NCBI RefSeq assembly: GCF_013177735.1 | Contig: NZ_WOEZ01000036.1 | Span: forward strand, 1-64,000 | Direction: 5' to 3' | DNA length: 64,000 nucleotides | From: Paraburkholderia elongata | GTDB lineage: Bacteria > Pseudomonadota > Gammaproteobacteria > Burkholderiales > Burkholderiaceae | Part shown: piece by piece, positions 48,734 through 58,343 of the stretch | How positions within the stretch are numbered: position 1 is the stretch's first letter | Layout: every line of letters begins with the position of its first letter | Notes under the pieces: model-generated | The model's input: the letters and a program-made list of their open reading frames with translations, nothing else | The model's database searches: none | Told to the model about the DNA's origin: nothing | Made by a program: the position numbers and the translations under genes

Positions 48734-50146
48734 ATGAACAGCGGGCAAGGCAGCGGCGCGGCCGCACACGTGATCCTGCACATCGGCGCGGGATCGTTTC
48801 ATCGCGCGCATCAGGCGTGGTATCTCCATCGGCTGAACGAGGCGAAAGTGGCGGGCGAGCCGCACTGGTCGCTGACGGTGGGCAATATCCGCAGCGACAT
48901 GAACGCGGTGCTCGAAGCGCTCGCCGCGCAAAACGGCGTCTATACGCTTGAGACCGTCACGCCGCAGGGCGAGCGCGCGTACGAGACGATTCGCTCGATC
49001 GAACGCGTGGTGCCATGGACCGAGAGTCTCGATGCGCTGATCGAGGCGGGCGCCGATCCGGCCTGCAAGATCATTGCGTTCACCGTCACCGAAGGCGGCT
49101 ACTACCTCGACGAACAGGACAAACTCGACACGGCCAATGCGGATCTCGCGGCCGATCTGAAAGGCGGCCACACCACGATTTACGGCGCGCTCGCGGTGAT
49201 TCTCGAGGCACGCATGAAGCGTGGTGCCGGCCCGGTCACGCTGCAGACCTGCGATAACCTGCGCAGCAACGGCGAGCGTTTTCATGCGGGCATGAGCGAG
49301 TTTCTCGAACGGCGCCGCGCGAGCGAACTGGCGCAATGGTTCGACGACAACACCGCGTGCCCGAGTTCGATGGTCGATCGCATCACGCCCCGTCCAACGC
49401 CCGACGTGCGCGAACGCGTCAAGGCCGCGACCGCCGCCGACGATGCCTGCCCGGTGATGGGCGAGTCCTTCATCCAATGGGTGATCGAAGACCGTTTCGT
49501 CGCCGGACGCCCCGCGTGGGAAAAGGTCGGCGCGGAACTGGTCGACTCGGTGCTGCCGTACGAGGAAGCGAAGATCCGCATTCTCAACGCGACGCATAGC
49601 TGCATTGCGTGGGCGGGTACGCTGCTCGGACTGAACTACATCCACGAAGGTACGCTCGACCCGGACATCAACAAATTCGCCTTCGACTACGTGACCGAAG
49701 ACGTGATTCCGTGCCTCACGCCGAGCCCGCTCGATCTCGAACGCTATCGCGACGTGGTGCTCGAACGCTTCGGCAATCTCTACATCCAGGACACCAACCA
49801 GCGCGTCGCGGCCGATGGCTTTTCGAAGCTGCCCGGCTTTATCGCGCCGACGCTTGCCGAATGCTTCGAACGTGGCGTCACGCCTGCGGCGACGGCGATG
49901 TTGCCGGCACTGTTCTTCCGCTTCCTCGAACGCTGGAACGCCGGCACGTTGCCGTATGCGTATCAGGATGGCGTAATGGACGAGCGCGTCGCCCGCGGTT
50001 TCTTTAGCGCGCCCGATCCGCTAAAGGCGTTCGCCGCTGACCGGCTGCTATGGGGCAGCATGGCGCAGACACCCGAATTGGAGTCGGCGTTGGCGGGCGC
50101 GTTGGCGCGTGTCGACGTGTGGCTGGCCAAACGCGGCGCGGCCTGA
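48734..50146 (+). CDS. dalD: Polyol dehydrogenase, arabinitol/mannitol type
   Basis: An NAD-dependent long-chain secondary-alcohol dehydrogenase (470 aa) of the mannitol dehydrogenase family. The family signature K-x-x-x-x-N-x-x-H is seen as KIRILNATH, and HIGAGSFHRAHQAWYLH is the N-terminal nucleotide region. It would oxidise D-arabinitol to D-xylulose or mannitol to fructose. The xylulokinase 187 bp downstream favours D-arabinitol (as in dalD), but homologous enzymes act on both. AGGAG lies before the ATG. Confidence 0.85.
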   Translation: MNSGQGSGAAAHVILHIGAGSFHRAHQAWYLHRLNEAKVAGEPHWSLTVGNIRSDMNAVLEALAAQNGVYTLETVTPQGERAYETIRSIERVVPWTESLDALIEAGADPACKIIAFTVTEGGYYLDEQDKLDTANADLAADLKGGHTTIYGALAVILEARMKRGAGPVTLQTCDNLRSNGERFHAGMSEFLERRRASELAQWFDDNTACPSSMVDRITPRPTPDVRERVKAATAADDACPVMGESFIQWVIEDRFVAGRPAWEKVGAELVDSVLPYEEAKIRILNATHSCIAWAGTLLGLNYIHEGTLDPDINKFAFDYVTEDVIPCLTPSPLDLERYRDVVLERFGNLYIQDTNQRVAADGFSKLPGFIAPTLAECFERGVTPAATAMLPALFFRFLERWNAGTLPYAYQDGVMDERVARGFFSAPDPLKAFAADRLLWGSMAQTPELESALAGALARVDVWLAKRGAA

Positions 50147-50333
50147 CCCGTACGCGGGCGGCCAGCGTCGACGCAATGTGACGCATGTACTCCAGCAGCA
50201 ACGGGCGTCACGTCACTCAGCGCCGCGCACCGCGCGGCATCGAACCACCGCCGGTGCCAGGCTTAATGCGCATGGCACCGCGTGCCCTATGCGGCTAAAG
50301 TAGCGCATCCCTAACGACGAAGGTTTCGCGCCC

Positions 50334-51815
50334 ATGTATCTCGGCATCGACCTCGGCACGTCCGAAGTGAAAGTCCTGCTGCTCGCCTCCAATGGACGCG
50401 TGATCGGCACCGCAGGCTCACCCTTTACCGTTTCGCGTCCGCATCAGCGCTGGGCCGAACAGAATCCCGAAGACTGGTGGGCCGGCACGCGCACGGCGCT
50501 GGCCGCGTTGCGCGCCAAACATCCGGACGAGTTCGCGCAGATTCGCGGCATTGGCCTCTCGGGGCAGATGCACGGGGCCGTGCTGCTGGATGCGCAGGAT
50601 CGCGTATTGCGGCCCGCGATCCTGTGGAACGACATGCGCAGCGACAAGGAATGCGCGGAGCTGACCGAGCGCGCGCCGGAGTTGCACACCGTGGCGGGCA
50701 ATCTCGCGATGCCTGGTTTCACCGCGCCGAAGCTGCTATGGGTCGCGCGCCACGAACCGGAAGTCTTCGCGCAAACTGCCTGCGTGTTGCTGCCGAAGGA
50801 TTACTTGCGCCTGCAACTGACCGGCGGCAAGGTGTCCGATCCATCGGATGCAGCGGGCACGCTGTGGCTCGACGTCGCCAAACGCGACTGGTCCGATTCA
50901 CTGCTCGCTGCCTGCAACATGACACGCGCGCAGATGCCGGGCTTGTGCGAAGGCAGCGCGCCGTCCGGCACCCTGCTCCCCCAAGTGGCGCGCGAGTTGG
51001 GTTTGAGCGAGGGCGTGATCGTCGCGGCCGGCGGTGGCGACAACGCCACGAGCGCGATCGGCATCGGCGCGACGCAGCCGGGCGACGGCTTCGTCTCGCT
51101 CGGCACGTCGGGCGTGTTGTGCGTGGTCGGCGACAGTTTCCGGCCAAATCCCGCTTCCGCGGTGCACGCGTTCTGTCACGCGATTCCGGATCGCTGGCAT
51201 CAGATGAGCGTGGTGCTGTCGGCGGCAAGTTGTTTGCGCTGGGTTTGCAAGCTCACCTCAACCGACGAGCCAACCCTGCTCGCCGAAATCGAGGCCCTGC
51301 CAGCAGAGGCATTGAACACCGCCCCACTCTTTCTGCCCTATCTGTCCGGTGAACGCACACCGCACAACGACCCGTACGCGCAGGGGGTGTTCTTCGGCAT
51401 GAATCACGCGACCGATCGCGCATTGCTCGGCTACGCGGTGCTCGAAGGCGTGACGCTCGCGCTCACCGACGGCCTCGACGCATTGCGCGCGGCCGGCACG
51501 GAAGCGAAGGCGCTGTCCCTGCTAGGCGGCGGTGCGCGCAGCGACTACTGGGCACAACTGCTCGCCGACGCGCTCGACACCGCCACCCGCAAGCACGGTG
51601 GCGGCGAGACCGGCGCGGCGCTCGGCGCGGCACGTCTGGGCTGGCTGGCCGCAGGCGGCGACCCGGCGAAGGTGCTGACCAAGCCGCCGATCGAAAAGGA
51701 GTTCACGCCGAACCCGCGACGTCACGCCGAGCTGCGCAACCGGCTCGAAGCGTATCGCGCGCTCTACCGCCACGTACGGCCGCTGTTCGATCCCGCGCGG
51801 CAACCGCTCGCCTAA
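50334..51815 (+). CDS. xylB: Xylulokinase
   Basis: A FGGY-family sugar kinase (493 aa) phosphorylating D-xylulose to xylulose 5-phosphate. GIDLGTSEVKVLLL begins the ATPase fold; GIGLSGQMHGAVLLD and LLGGGARSDYWAQLLAD are typical of XylB. It follows the dehydrogenase, so the pair can convert D-arabinitol to D-xylulose 5-phosphate for the pentose phosphate pathway. Confidence 0.92.
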   Translation: MYLGIDLGTSEVKVLLLASNGRVIGTAGSPFTVSRPHQRWAEQNPEDWWAGTRTALAALRAKHPDEFAQIRGIGLSGQMHGAVLLDAQDRVLRPAILWNDMRSDKECAELTERAPELHTVAGNLAMPGFTAPKLLWVARHEPEVFAQTACVLLPKDYLRLQLTGGKVSDPSDAAGTLWLDVAKRDWSDSLLAACNMTRAQMPGLCEGSAPSGTLLPQVARELGLSEGVIVAAGGGDNATSAIGIGATQPGDGFVSLGTSGVLCVVGDSFRPNPASAVHAFCHAIPDRWHQMSVVLSAASCLRWVCKLTSTDEPTLLAEIEALPAEALNTAPLFLPYLSGERTPHNDPYAQGVFFGMNHATDRALLGYAVLEGVTLALTDGLDALRAAGTEAKALSLLGGGARSDYWAQLLADALDTATRKHGGGETGAALGAARLGWLAAGGDPAKVLTKPPIEKEFTPNPRRHAELRNRLEAYRALYRHVRPLFDPARQPLA

Positions 51816-51827
51816 CCGGCAAACCAC

Positions 51828-51859
51828 AGCCGGTCCCCGTTGAGAGGCGGGGACCGGCT
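51828..51859 (+). terminator. Strong hairpin after xylB
   Basis: Perfect 12-bp stem AGCCGGTCCCCG / CGGGGACCGGCT with an eight-base loop. There is no T-run, so it may attenuate transcription or protect mRNA rather than fully terminate. It lies 34 bp before the next gene's start. Confidence 0.5.
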
Positions 51860-51893
51860 GCTATCATCGGCGCACTTCAAGCGAACCGTCACC

Positions 51894-52841
51894 GTGCCCA
51901 AGTCCACAGAAAAATTAGATCTTGCTACCCGCGCCGCGTGGCTTTACTACGTCGCAGGCAACACCCAGAACGAGATCGCCGAGAAACTGCAGGTGTCACG
52001 CCCGGTCGCGCAGCGGCTGGTCGCCTTCGCAGTGGAAAAGAACCTGATTCGCGTGCGCGTCGATCACAAACTGGCCGATTGTCTTGCGCTCGCCGATCAA
52101 CTCTCGAAGCGCTACGGTCTGAGCATGTGCGAAGTCGTCCCGATCGACAGCGATACCTCGGAGGAAGTCGACCGCAAGCTGGCGGTGGCCGGCGCGCAGG
52201 TCATGGAACGCTATCTCAGCGAAGAAAAACCGATGGTGGTCGCCGTGAGCAGCGGCCGTACGCTGAAAGCCGCGGTCGATCAGATCGCCCAGCTGGAGCG
52301 TCCGCAGCATCGGTTGGTATCGATGGTCGGGGCGATCGCCTCGGACGGCTCCTCGAACCGCTACGACGTCGCGCTGCACATTTCGGAGAAGACCGGCGGC
52401 AAGCATTTTCTGCTGCCCGCGCCGTTGCTCGCCGATAGCGAAGCCGAGCGCGCGCAGTGGTGCAATCACCGGCTATACCGGATCGTGGAATCGCTATCGG
52501 CCCAGGCGGATGTCGCGTTCGTCGGCATCGGCAATATCGGGCCGAAATGTCCGTTGCACGAAGACGGCTTCATCACGTCCGCGGAAGTGAAGGAGTTGAT
52601 GCAGAACGGTGCGGTAGCCGAAATGCTCGGACTGCCGATCGATGCAGCCGGCGCGCACGTCGAATCGCCGACCGGCCGGCGCGTCACCAGCATCGCGCTG
52701 GACTCCCCGCCGCGGCGCCCCACCATCGGGTTTGCCGGCGGCGAGCGCAAGCGCGAGGCGCTGATCGCGGTGCTCAAAGGCGGCTGGCTGTCGGGAATGG
52801 TGACTGACGAGTTGTGTGCGCGGGCCGCGCTCGAAGCCTGA
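51894..52841 (+). CDS. SorC-family sugar-binding regulator
   Basis: A 315-aa regulator. The N-terminal helix-turn-helix is seen in NTQNEIAEKLQVSRPVAQRL. The remainder is the SorC sugar-phosphate-binding domain, with ISSGRT-like VSSGRTLKAAVDQ and GNIGPKCPLHEDGFIT. It would control the polyol genes around it. The start is taken as GTG 51894 (VPKSTEKLDLATRAAWLYY), since an in-frame TTG at 51840 is upstream of the hairpin loop; there is no clear ribosome site. The inducer is not known. Confidence 0.85.
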   Translation: MPKSTEKLDLATRAAWLYYVAGNTQNEIAEKLQVSRPVAQRLVAFAVEKNLIRVRVDHKLADCLALADQLSKRYGLSMCEVVPIDSDTSEEVDRKLAVAGAQVMERYLSEEKPMVVAVSSGRTLKAAVDQIAQLERPQHRLVSMVGAIASDGSSNRYDVALHISEKTGGKHFLLPAPLLADSEAERAQWCNHRLYRIVESLSAQADVAFVGIGNIGPKCPLHEDGFITSAEVKELMQNGAVAEMLGLPIDAAGAHVESPTGRRVTSIALDSPPRRPTIGFAGGERKREALIAVLKGGWLSGMVTDELCARAALEA

Positions 52842-52960
52842 GCGCGGCGGACAAAGACGGCTGCCTGCCTAGACTTGTGCGCGACGCGTTACCCACGCGG
52901 GCACCGCTCGAATCGCGGATGCGACACTTGCGACGGCGGCCTATCCCAACCCTGATTGAA

Positions 52961-52986
52961 GGAAAGCGGCTCACCCGCCGCTTTCC
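52961..52986. terminator. Hairpin between SorC regulator and ABC ATPase gene
   Basis: Perfect 10-bp stem GGAAAGCGGC / GCCGCTTTCC with a six-base loop, without a T-run, placed between two convergent genes. Confidence 0.55.
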
Positions 52987-52997
52987 CATTCACTGAC

Positions 52998-54107
52998 TCA
53001 CGCAGCCAGCACTTCGACGATCTTCCGCTGGAAGGCTTTCCCTTCGCTGTCGAACAAATGGCAGTGCTCAGGGGTGGCGCCAACCCTTTGCGTGTCGCCC
53101 TTGCTGTGGCGTTCGAGCGGCGGAATCCGCGCGATCAAACCATCCGGCGCGACACTCGATTCCGCGTACAGATACGCCGCATCGCCGAGCGATTCAACCG
53201 CCATGGTTTGTGCCGACACGCCGTCGTCGGCCATTCCGAAGTGCAGATGCTCCGGACGAATACCGACGGTGACCTTGTCGCCCTGCTTCACCGCACCCGG
53301 CTCCACCGCGACACGCTGCGTCTCGCCGGTTTCGTAGCGGACGGTGACGCCGTCGTGCGTCACCGACTGCACGACCCCTTCCATGAAATTCATCTTCGGC
53401 GAACCGATAAAGCCGGCGACGAAGCGATTGGCCGGCGCGTGATACAGCATGGTCGGGCTGCCGACCTGCTCCACATTGCCCGCCGACAGCACGACGATCT
53501 TGTCGGCCAGCGTCATGGCTTCGACCTGATCGTGCGTCACGTAGATCATCGTGGTCTTCAGTTCGTCGTGCAAACGCGCGAATTCGAGGCGCATCTTCAC
53601 GCGCAGCGCGGCGTCGAGATTCGACAACGGTTCGTCGAACAGGAACACTTTCGGCTTGCGCGTAATCGCGCGGCCGATTGCAACACGCTGGCGCTGACCG
53701 CCCGAAAGCTGCTTCGGCTTGCGATCGAGCAGATGGTCGATGTGCAGAATCTTCGCCGCATTGCGCACGGCGGCGTCGATCTCCGGCTTCTTGGTGCCGG
53801 CGAGTTTCAGGCCGAACGCCATGTTGTCGTACAGCGTCATGTGCGGATACAGCGCGTACGACTGGAACACCATCGCGATGCCGCGCTTGGCGGGCGGCAC
53901 GTCGTTCACGCGCGTGCCGTCGATGGTCAAATCGCCGCCGCTGATGTCTTCGAGGCCGGCGATCATCCGCATCAGCGTCGATTTACCGCAACCGCTCGGG
54001 CCCACGAACACGACGAATTCGCCGTCCAGAATGTCGAGGTTGATGTCGCGCATCACTTCGTTGTCGTCGTAAGCTTTTCTGATGTTGCGCAGAGTTACGC
54101 TTGCCAT
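52998..54107 (-). CDS. Polyol/sugar ABC importer ATPase (MalK/UgpC type)
   Basis: A 369-aa ATPase. Walker A is GPSGCGKST near residues 39-47, signature LSGGQRQR (~134), Walker [14 protein letters not shown]. The C-terminal region has the regulatory TOBE/MalK-type domain. It energises the importer whose permeases and binding protein lie upstream on the same strand. It follows the HAD gene by 70 bp. Confidence 0.92.
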   Translation of the reverse strand: MASVTLRNIRKAYDDNEVMRDINLDILDGEFVVFVGPSGCGKSTLMRMIAGLEDISGGDLTIDGTRVNDVPPAKRGIAMVFQSYALYPHMTLYDNMAFGLKLAGTKKPEIDAAVRNAAKILHIDHLLDRKPKQLSGGQRQRVAIGRAITRKPKVFLFDEPLSNLDAALRVKMRLEFARLHDELKTTMIYVTHDQVEAMTLADKIVVLSAGNVEQVGSPTMLYHAPANRFVAGFIGSPKMNFMEGVVQSVTHDGVTVRYETGETQRVAVEPGAVKQGDKVTVGIRPEHLHFGMADDGVSAQTMAVESLGDAAYLYAESSVAPDGLIARIPPLERHSKGDTQRVGATPEHCHLFDSEGKAFQRKIVEVLAA

Positions 54108-54177
54108 GATGTGTCTCCGTGTATTGCTCTTGCTGCGTTAATTCGTTTATCCAGGTGCTTCGCCAACGCGACCACGC

Positions 54178-54891
54178 TTACGGCGCCGCTGCCGTCGCGC
54201 TCAGCGCCCATTGCGCGACCAGTTCCGGCAACTGCAGCATGTCGTCGAATACGTGGCGCGCACCCGCTGCATGCAATGCGTCGATCTGCGCGTCACTCGC
54301 ATGACCGCCGCCGATAAAGCCGAGCACCGTCATGCCTGCCGCGGTCGCCGCCGTCACGCCCGTCACGCTGTCTTCCACCACGAGGCAGGCGGACGGCGCG
54401 AGGCCGAGACCAAGCGCTGCAGCGAGATAGACATCGGGTGCGGGCTTCGGATTCGGCACCGCATCGGCGCAAAAGAGCCGATTGCCGAAGAACCTCACGA
54501 GGCCCGTGCGCACCAGCACGTTCTCCACATACGGCCGGAAACTGTTGCTCGCGCATCCTTTGGTGAGTGGCACCTGCGCGAGCGCGGCCTCGATTCCAAC
54601 GACAACCGGCGCCTCCATCGCCGCCGCTTCCACCGCTCGGCGGATCGCCTCGATATCGTCGGCGCCGAGGATCTTGCCAAGTTGCGCCGCCGTGCCTTGA
54701 AGTACCTTTTCAATGCGCAAGCCAAGCAGCGGCAGCACCACGGGTTCGACATCGGCATCAGGCCAGCGCGCTTCGAGTTCGTGCACCAGCATGCGCGCCG
54801 CCACGGCTTCGCTGTCGATCAGCACACCGTCGCAATCGCAGATCAGCGCAAACTGACCTCCATTCGGACCTCCATTCGCGCCTGCCGTCAT
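54178..54891 (-). CDS. HAD-superfamily phosphatase
   Basis: A 237-aa hydrolase with the HAD motif DCDGVLIDSE (nucleophile Asp in motif I), TLTKGCASNSF-like motif II (PLTKGCASNSF) and VVEDSVTGVTAA with the motif IV acids. It looks like a sugar phosphatase or phosphoglucomutase-type enzyme. It overlaps the upstream permease by four bases (ATGA), so it is translated with the transporter genes. A phosphatase inside a polyol import operon is unusual. Confidence 0.85.
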   Translation of the reverse strand: MTAGANGGPNGGQFALICDCDGVLIDSEAVAARMLVHELEARWPDADVEPVVLPLLGLRIEKVLQGTAAQLGKILGADDIEAIRRAVEAAAMEAPVVVGIEAALAQVPLTKGCASNSFRPYVENVLVRTGLVRFFGNRLFCADAVPNPKPAPDVYLAAALGLGLAPSACLVVEDSVTGVTAATAAGMTVLGFIGGGHASDAQIDALHAAGARHVFDDMLQLPELVAQWALSATAAAP

Positions 54892-55763
54892 TTGACCGCC
54901 CCGAACGTAAGGCCACGCACCAGTTGCTTCTGCGACAGCCAGCCGACGATCAGGATCGGTGCGACCGCGAGCAGCGACGCAGCGGAGAGCTTCGCCCAGA
55001 ACAAGCCTTCAGGACTCGAATACGACGCGATGAACACGGTCAGCGGTGCGGCGTGCGAACTCGACAGGTTGATGCTCCAGAACGCTTCGTTCCACGACAG
55101 GATCACCAGCAGGAGCGCGGTGGATGCGAGCCCCGGCAGCGACATCGGCATCAGCAGATAGACGATTTCCTGCCACGTCGCCGCACCGTCGATCCGCCCT
55201 GCTTCGAGAATATCGCGCGGAATTTCGGCGAAGTACGTGAACGACATCCACACCGCGATCGGCAGATTGATCAGCGTGTAGACGATCACCAGACCGGACA
55301 CCGTATCGAGCAGCCCGCTGTTCTTCCACAGCAGATAGATCGGCACCAGCACGCCGACCGACGGCATCATCTTGGTCGACAGCATCCACAGCAGCACTTT
55401 TTGCGTGCGGCGAGTCGGAAAGAAGGCCATCGCGTACGCGGCCGGCACGGCGAGAATCAGGCATAGCACCGTGACGCCCGCCGAGATCAGGATTGAATTC
55501 CACGCGAACGAAAAGTAGTTGCTGCGCGCGAACACCTCGCGGAAGCTGTCGAGCGTCGGGATGAAAAACAGCGACGACGAATACGCCTGCTGCTCCGTCT
55601 TGAACGCGGTGATCGTCATCCAGAAGATCGGGAAGAACAGCAGCAGCGCGACCAGCCAGGCAATCACGCCGGGAATGCCGCGGCGAATCGCGTCGAACGG
55701 CGACTTGGCCGGCACGCTCATGGACGTCGTGGTGGACGCCGGTGTAGAGGCAACGTGGCTCAT
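54888..55763 (-). CDS. Polyol ABC importer permease, MalG type
   Basis: A 291-aa inner-membrane subunit with six hydrophobic segments. The EAA loop that contacts the ATPase reads EAGRIDGAATWQEIVYLLMP. The ATG overlaps the stop of the preceding permease by four bases. It corresponds to MalG/SmoG. Confidence 0.9.
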   Translation of the reverse strand: MSHVASTPASTTTSMSVPAKSPFDAIRRGIPGVIAWLVALLLFFPIFWMTITAFKTEQQAYSSSLFFIPTLDSFREVFARSNYFSFAWNSILISAGVTVLCLILAVPAAYAMAFFPTRRTQKVLLWMLSTKMMPSVGVLVPIYLLWKNSGLLDTVSGLVIVYTLINLPIAVWMSFTYFAEIPRDILEAGRIDGAATWQEIVYLLMPMSLPGLASTALLLVILSWNEAFWSINLSSSHAAPLTVFIASYSSPEGLFWAKLSAASLLAVAPILIVGWLSQKQLVRGLTFGAVK

Positions 55764-56695
55764 TTTTCGTACTCCCCTTTCAGGTTCTTCGCGAGCATCC
55801 GCACAAGGAAGAACGACACGATGTTAGCCAGCACGACAGCCAGAATGCCGCCTGCCGAAGCGAGACCGACGTCGAACTGTTGCAGGCCGAGCGAATAGAT
55901 CAGGTAGGACAGATTGGTGGTCGCGGTGCCCGGACCGCCGCCCGTGGTCGTATAGATTTCGGCGAAGATAGACAGCAGGAAAATCGTCTCCATCATCACC
56001 ACCACAGCGATCGCTCGTCTCAGGTGAGGCAGCGTGATGTAGAAGAACATCGAGAACGGACCCGCCCCGTCGATGCGCGCCGCTTCCTTCTGCTCCTGAT
56101 CGAGCGACTGGATCGCGGTGAAAAGAATCAGGAACGCGAACGGCAGCCACTGCCACGCGACGATCATGATCACCGCCGTCAGCGGATAGTCGGCGAACCA
56201 GTCGATCGGCTGCATGCCGATCGCGCGCATGCCCTGCGCGATCAGGCCATACACCGGATGCAGGATCATGTTCTTCCAGATCAGCGCGCTGACGGTCGGC
56301 ATCACGAAGAACGGCGCGATCGCCAGCAGCCGCGCGACACCCTGACCGTAGAACTTGCGGTCGAACAGGATCGCCATCAGCACGCCGCCGACCACCGTGA
56401 TCACCAGCACCGAGATGATCAGTTCGAGCGTGTGCCCGATCGACGGTCCGAACGACGGATCGGTGGCGAGATATTTGTAGTTGTCGAATCCGGCGAAGCC
56501 CTTGAGATCCGGATTCAGCAGGTTGTAGCGCGAGAACGAAAACCAGATCGTCATCGCCAGCGGAATGGCCATCCACAATACGAGTACCGCGACCGAGGGC
56601 GATACCAGCCAGCGGGCGGAATTGGCTTTGCGGACTTCGCGTTCTTTTTCTGTCTGGGGCTGGGCATGCATGAGAGGTAGGCGCAGAGGACGCAT
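55760..56695 (-). CDS. Polyol ABC importer permease, MalF type
   Basis: A 311-aa inner-membrane subunit with an EAA loop EAARIDGAGPFSMFFYITLP. Six or so hydrophobic segments are seen (for example VSPSVAVLVLWMAIPLAMTI). The start is placed at ATG 56695, with AGGTGG seven bases upstream; the frame runs to 56758, and ATG 56671 is an alternative. It overlaps the next permease by four bases. Confidence 0.88.
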   Translation of the reverse strand: MRPLRLPLMHAQPQTEKEREVRKANSARWLVSPSVAVLVLWMAIPLAMTIWFSFSRYNLLNPDLKGFAGFDNYKYLATDPSFGPSIGHTLELIISVLVITVVGGVLMAILFDRKFYGQGVARLLAIAPFFVMPTVSALIWKNMILHPVYGLIAQGMRAIGMQPIDWFADYPLTAVIMIVAWQWLPFAFLILFTAIQSLDQEQKEAARIDGAGPFSMFFYITLPHLRRAIAVVVMMETIFLLSIFAEIYTTTGGGPGTATTNLSYLIYSLGLQQFDVGLASAGGILAVVLANIVSFFLVRMLAKNLKGEYEK

Positions 56696-56833
56696 GATTG
56701 ACCACCTGTTCGGTAATGCGCGGACTGTCCGGCAAAGACACCGCCTTAGCCGCATCACTCACCGCGACGCCTGCGATGTCGCGGCGCATATGCGGCAAAT
56801 GAGTGGCGAGGACGGCCCGCTGTGCTGCGTGGG

Positions 56834-56855
56834 CCGGCTGACGGGCGTCAGCCGG
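56834..56855. promoter_or_regulatory. Hairpin between binding-protein and permease genes
   Basis: Perfect 9-bp stem CCGGCTGAC / GTCAGCCGG, four-base loop, in the 204-bp gap after the binding-protein gene. Such hairpins in ABC operons stabilise the mRNA of the binding-protein gene so that it is made in excess. Confidence 0.55.
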
Positions 56856-56899
56856 CGCGTTTCACGTTACGTTGCAGTGTGCTTGCAGGTCAGGCCGGC

Positions 56900-58222
56900 T
56901 TATTTCTGATAACCGGCCTGTTGCACGGCGCGGTTCGCCGTTGCCTGCCCGGCTGCCAGCGCCTGATCGATCGTCATCTGACCGGCAACTGCGCCGGAGA
57001 TGCTCTGACCGACCACCGTGCCGAACGACTGGAACTCAGGGATGCCGACGAACTGCACACCGGTGTACGGCACCGGCTTGAGCGTCGGGTGATCCGGATC
57101 CGCCGTTTCGATTGCCTTCAGCACGAAGTCGCCGAACGGTGCAGCCTGCTTGTATTCAGGGCGCGCGTACGTCGAATGACGCGTTCCCGGCGGCACCGAA
57201 GCCCAGCCCTCATCTTTCGCGACCAGCTCGATGTACTGCTTCGACGTGGCCCACGCGATGAACTTCTTCGCCGCGTCAGGCTGCTTAGACGACTTCGGAA
57301 TAGCCAGCGCCCATGCCCACAGCCAATGCGAACCCTTCGGCGTGACCGCCGTCGGCGCCGCCGCAAAACCTACCTTGTCGGCGATCTGCGACTGCTGCTT
57401 GTTGTAGAGCATGCCGGCGGCCACCGTAGCGTCGATCCACATTCCGCACTTGCCCGAGGACATCAGCGTGAGGTTTTCGTTGAAGCCGTTCGAGCTCGCT
57501 CCCGGAGGGCCGTCTTTCTTCAATAGATCGACGTAGAACGTGATGGCCTTCTTCCATTCCGGCGAGGTCAGTTGCGCGTTCCACTTGTCGTCGAACCAGC
57601 GGCCGCCGAAGGTGTTCACCACCGTCGTCGCGTACGCCATGTTTTCGCCCCAGCCAGCTTTGCCGCGCAGGCAGATGCCGTACATGCCGTTGGCTTTGTC
57701 CGTGAGCTTGTCGGCGAATTGTGCGATCTGGTCGTAGGTCGGTTGATCGGGCATCTTCAGGCCCTTGGCCGCGAACAGATCCTTGCGGTAATACGTCATC
57801 GAGCTTTCGACGTAGAAGGGCAGCGCGTACAACTGGCCGCCGCTCGAGAGGCCGTCGCGGGCCGTCTTCACGACGTCGTTCAGATCGTAATCAGCGGGCA
57901 GGCCGGTGAGCGGCGTGAGCCAGCCGCGCTTGCCCCATTGCGGCGTTTCGTACGCGCCGATCGTCATCACGTCGAACTGGCCGCTGCCGGTCGTGATGTC
58001 GGTGGTGGCGCGCTGACGCAGCACGTTTTCTTCGAGAATCACCCAGTTGAGCTTGATATCCGGATTCGCCTGCTCGAAAGCGGGCGAGAGCTTCTTCAGC
58101 TCGATCATGTCCGGATTGTTCAACGTGGCGATGGTCACCGTGGCCGCCTGAGCGCTCAACGCAAAGCATGCAAGAGCGCCGGCACTTAGCGCCTTCAGCG
58201 CGGATTGGGTAGCTGGTTTCAT
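56900..58222 (-). CDS. Polyol ABC importer solute-binding protein
   Basis: A periplasmic protein of 440 aa with a signal peptide ending ALSAQA. Family features are ADYDLNDVV and NTFGGRWFDDKWNAQL. It belongs to the family 1 sugar/polyol-binding proteins (mannitol/sorbitol type, SmoE/MtlE-like). The start at ATG 58222 has AAGGAG upstream; the open frame upstream is not used. The ligand is a polyol by context. Confidence 0.9.
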   Translation of the reverse strand: MKPATQSALKALSAGALACFALSAQAATVTIATLNNPDMIELKKLSPAFEQANPDIKLNWVILEENVLRQRATTDITTGSGQFDVMTIGAYETPQWGKRGWLTPLTGLPADYDLNDVVKTARDGLSSGGQLYALPFYVESSMTYYRKDLFAAKGLKMPDQPTYDQIAQFADKLTDKANGMYGICLRGKAGWGENMAYATTVVNTFGGRWFDDKWNAQLTSPEWKKAITFYVDLLKKDGPPGASSNGFNENLTLMSSGKCGMWIDATVAAGMLYNKQQSQIADKVGFAAAPTAVTPKGSHWLWAWALAIPKSSKQPDAAKKFIAWATSKQYIELVAKDEGWASVPPGTRHSTYARPEYKQAAPFGDFVLKAIETADPDHPTLKPVPYTGVQFVGIPEFQSFGTVVGQSISGAVAGQMTIDQALAAGQATANRAVQQAGYQK

Positions 58223-58343
58223 GTGTTGTCTCCTTTCTCGTACGTTATGTAGTGCTGCGTTTGTTCTACGAAAATGACGAAGGGTGAAGCGGGTTGGTAG
58301 CGGGTTGATAAAGCGGGTTCGGCTCATCCACGCTGTGATCCGC

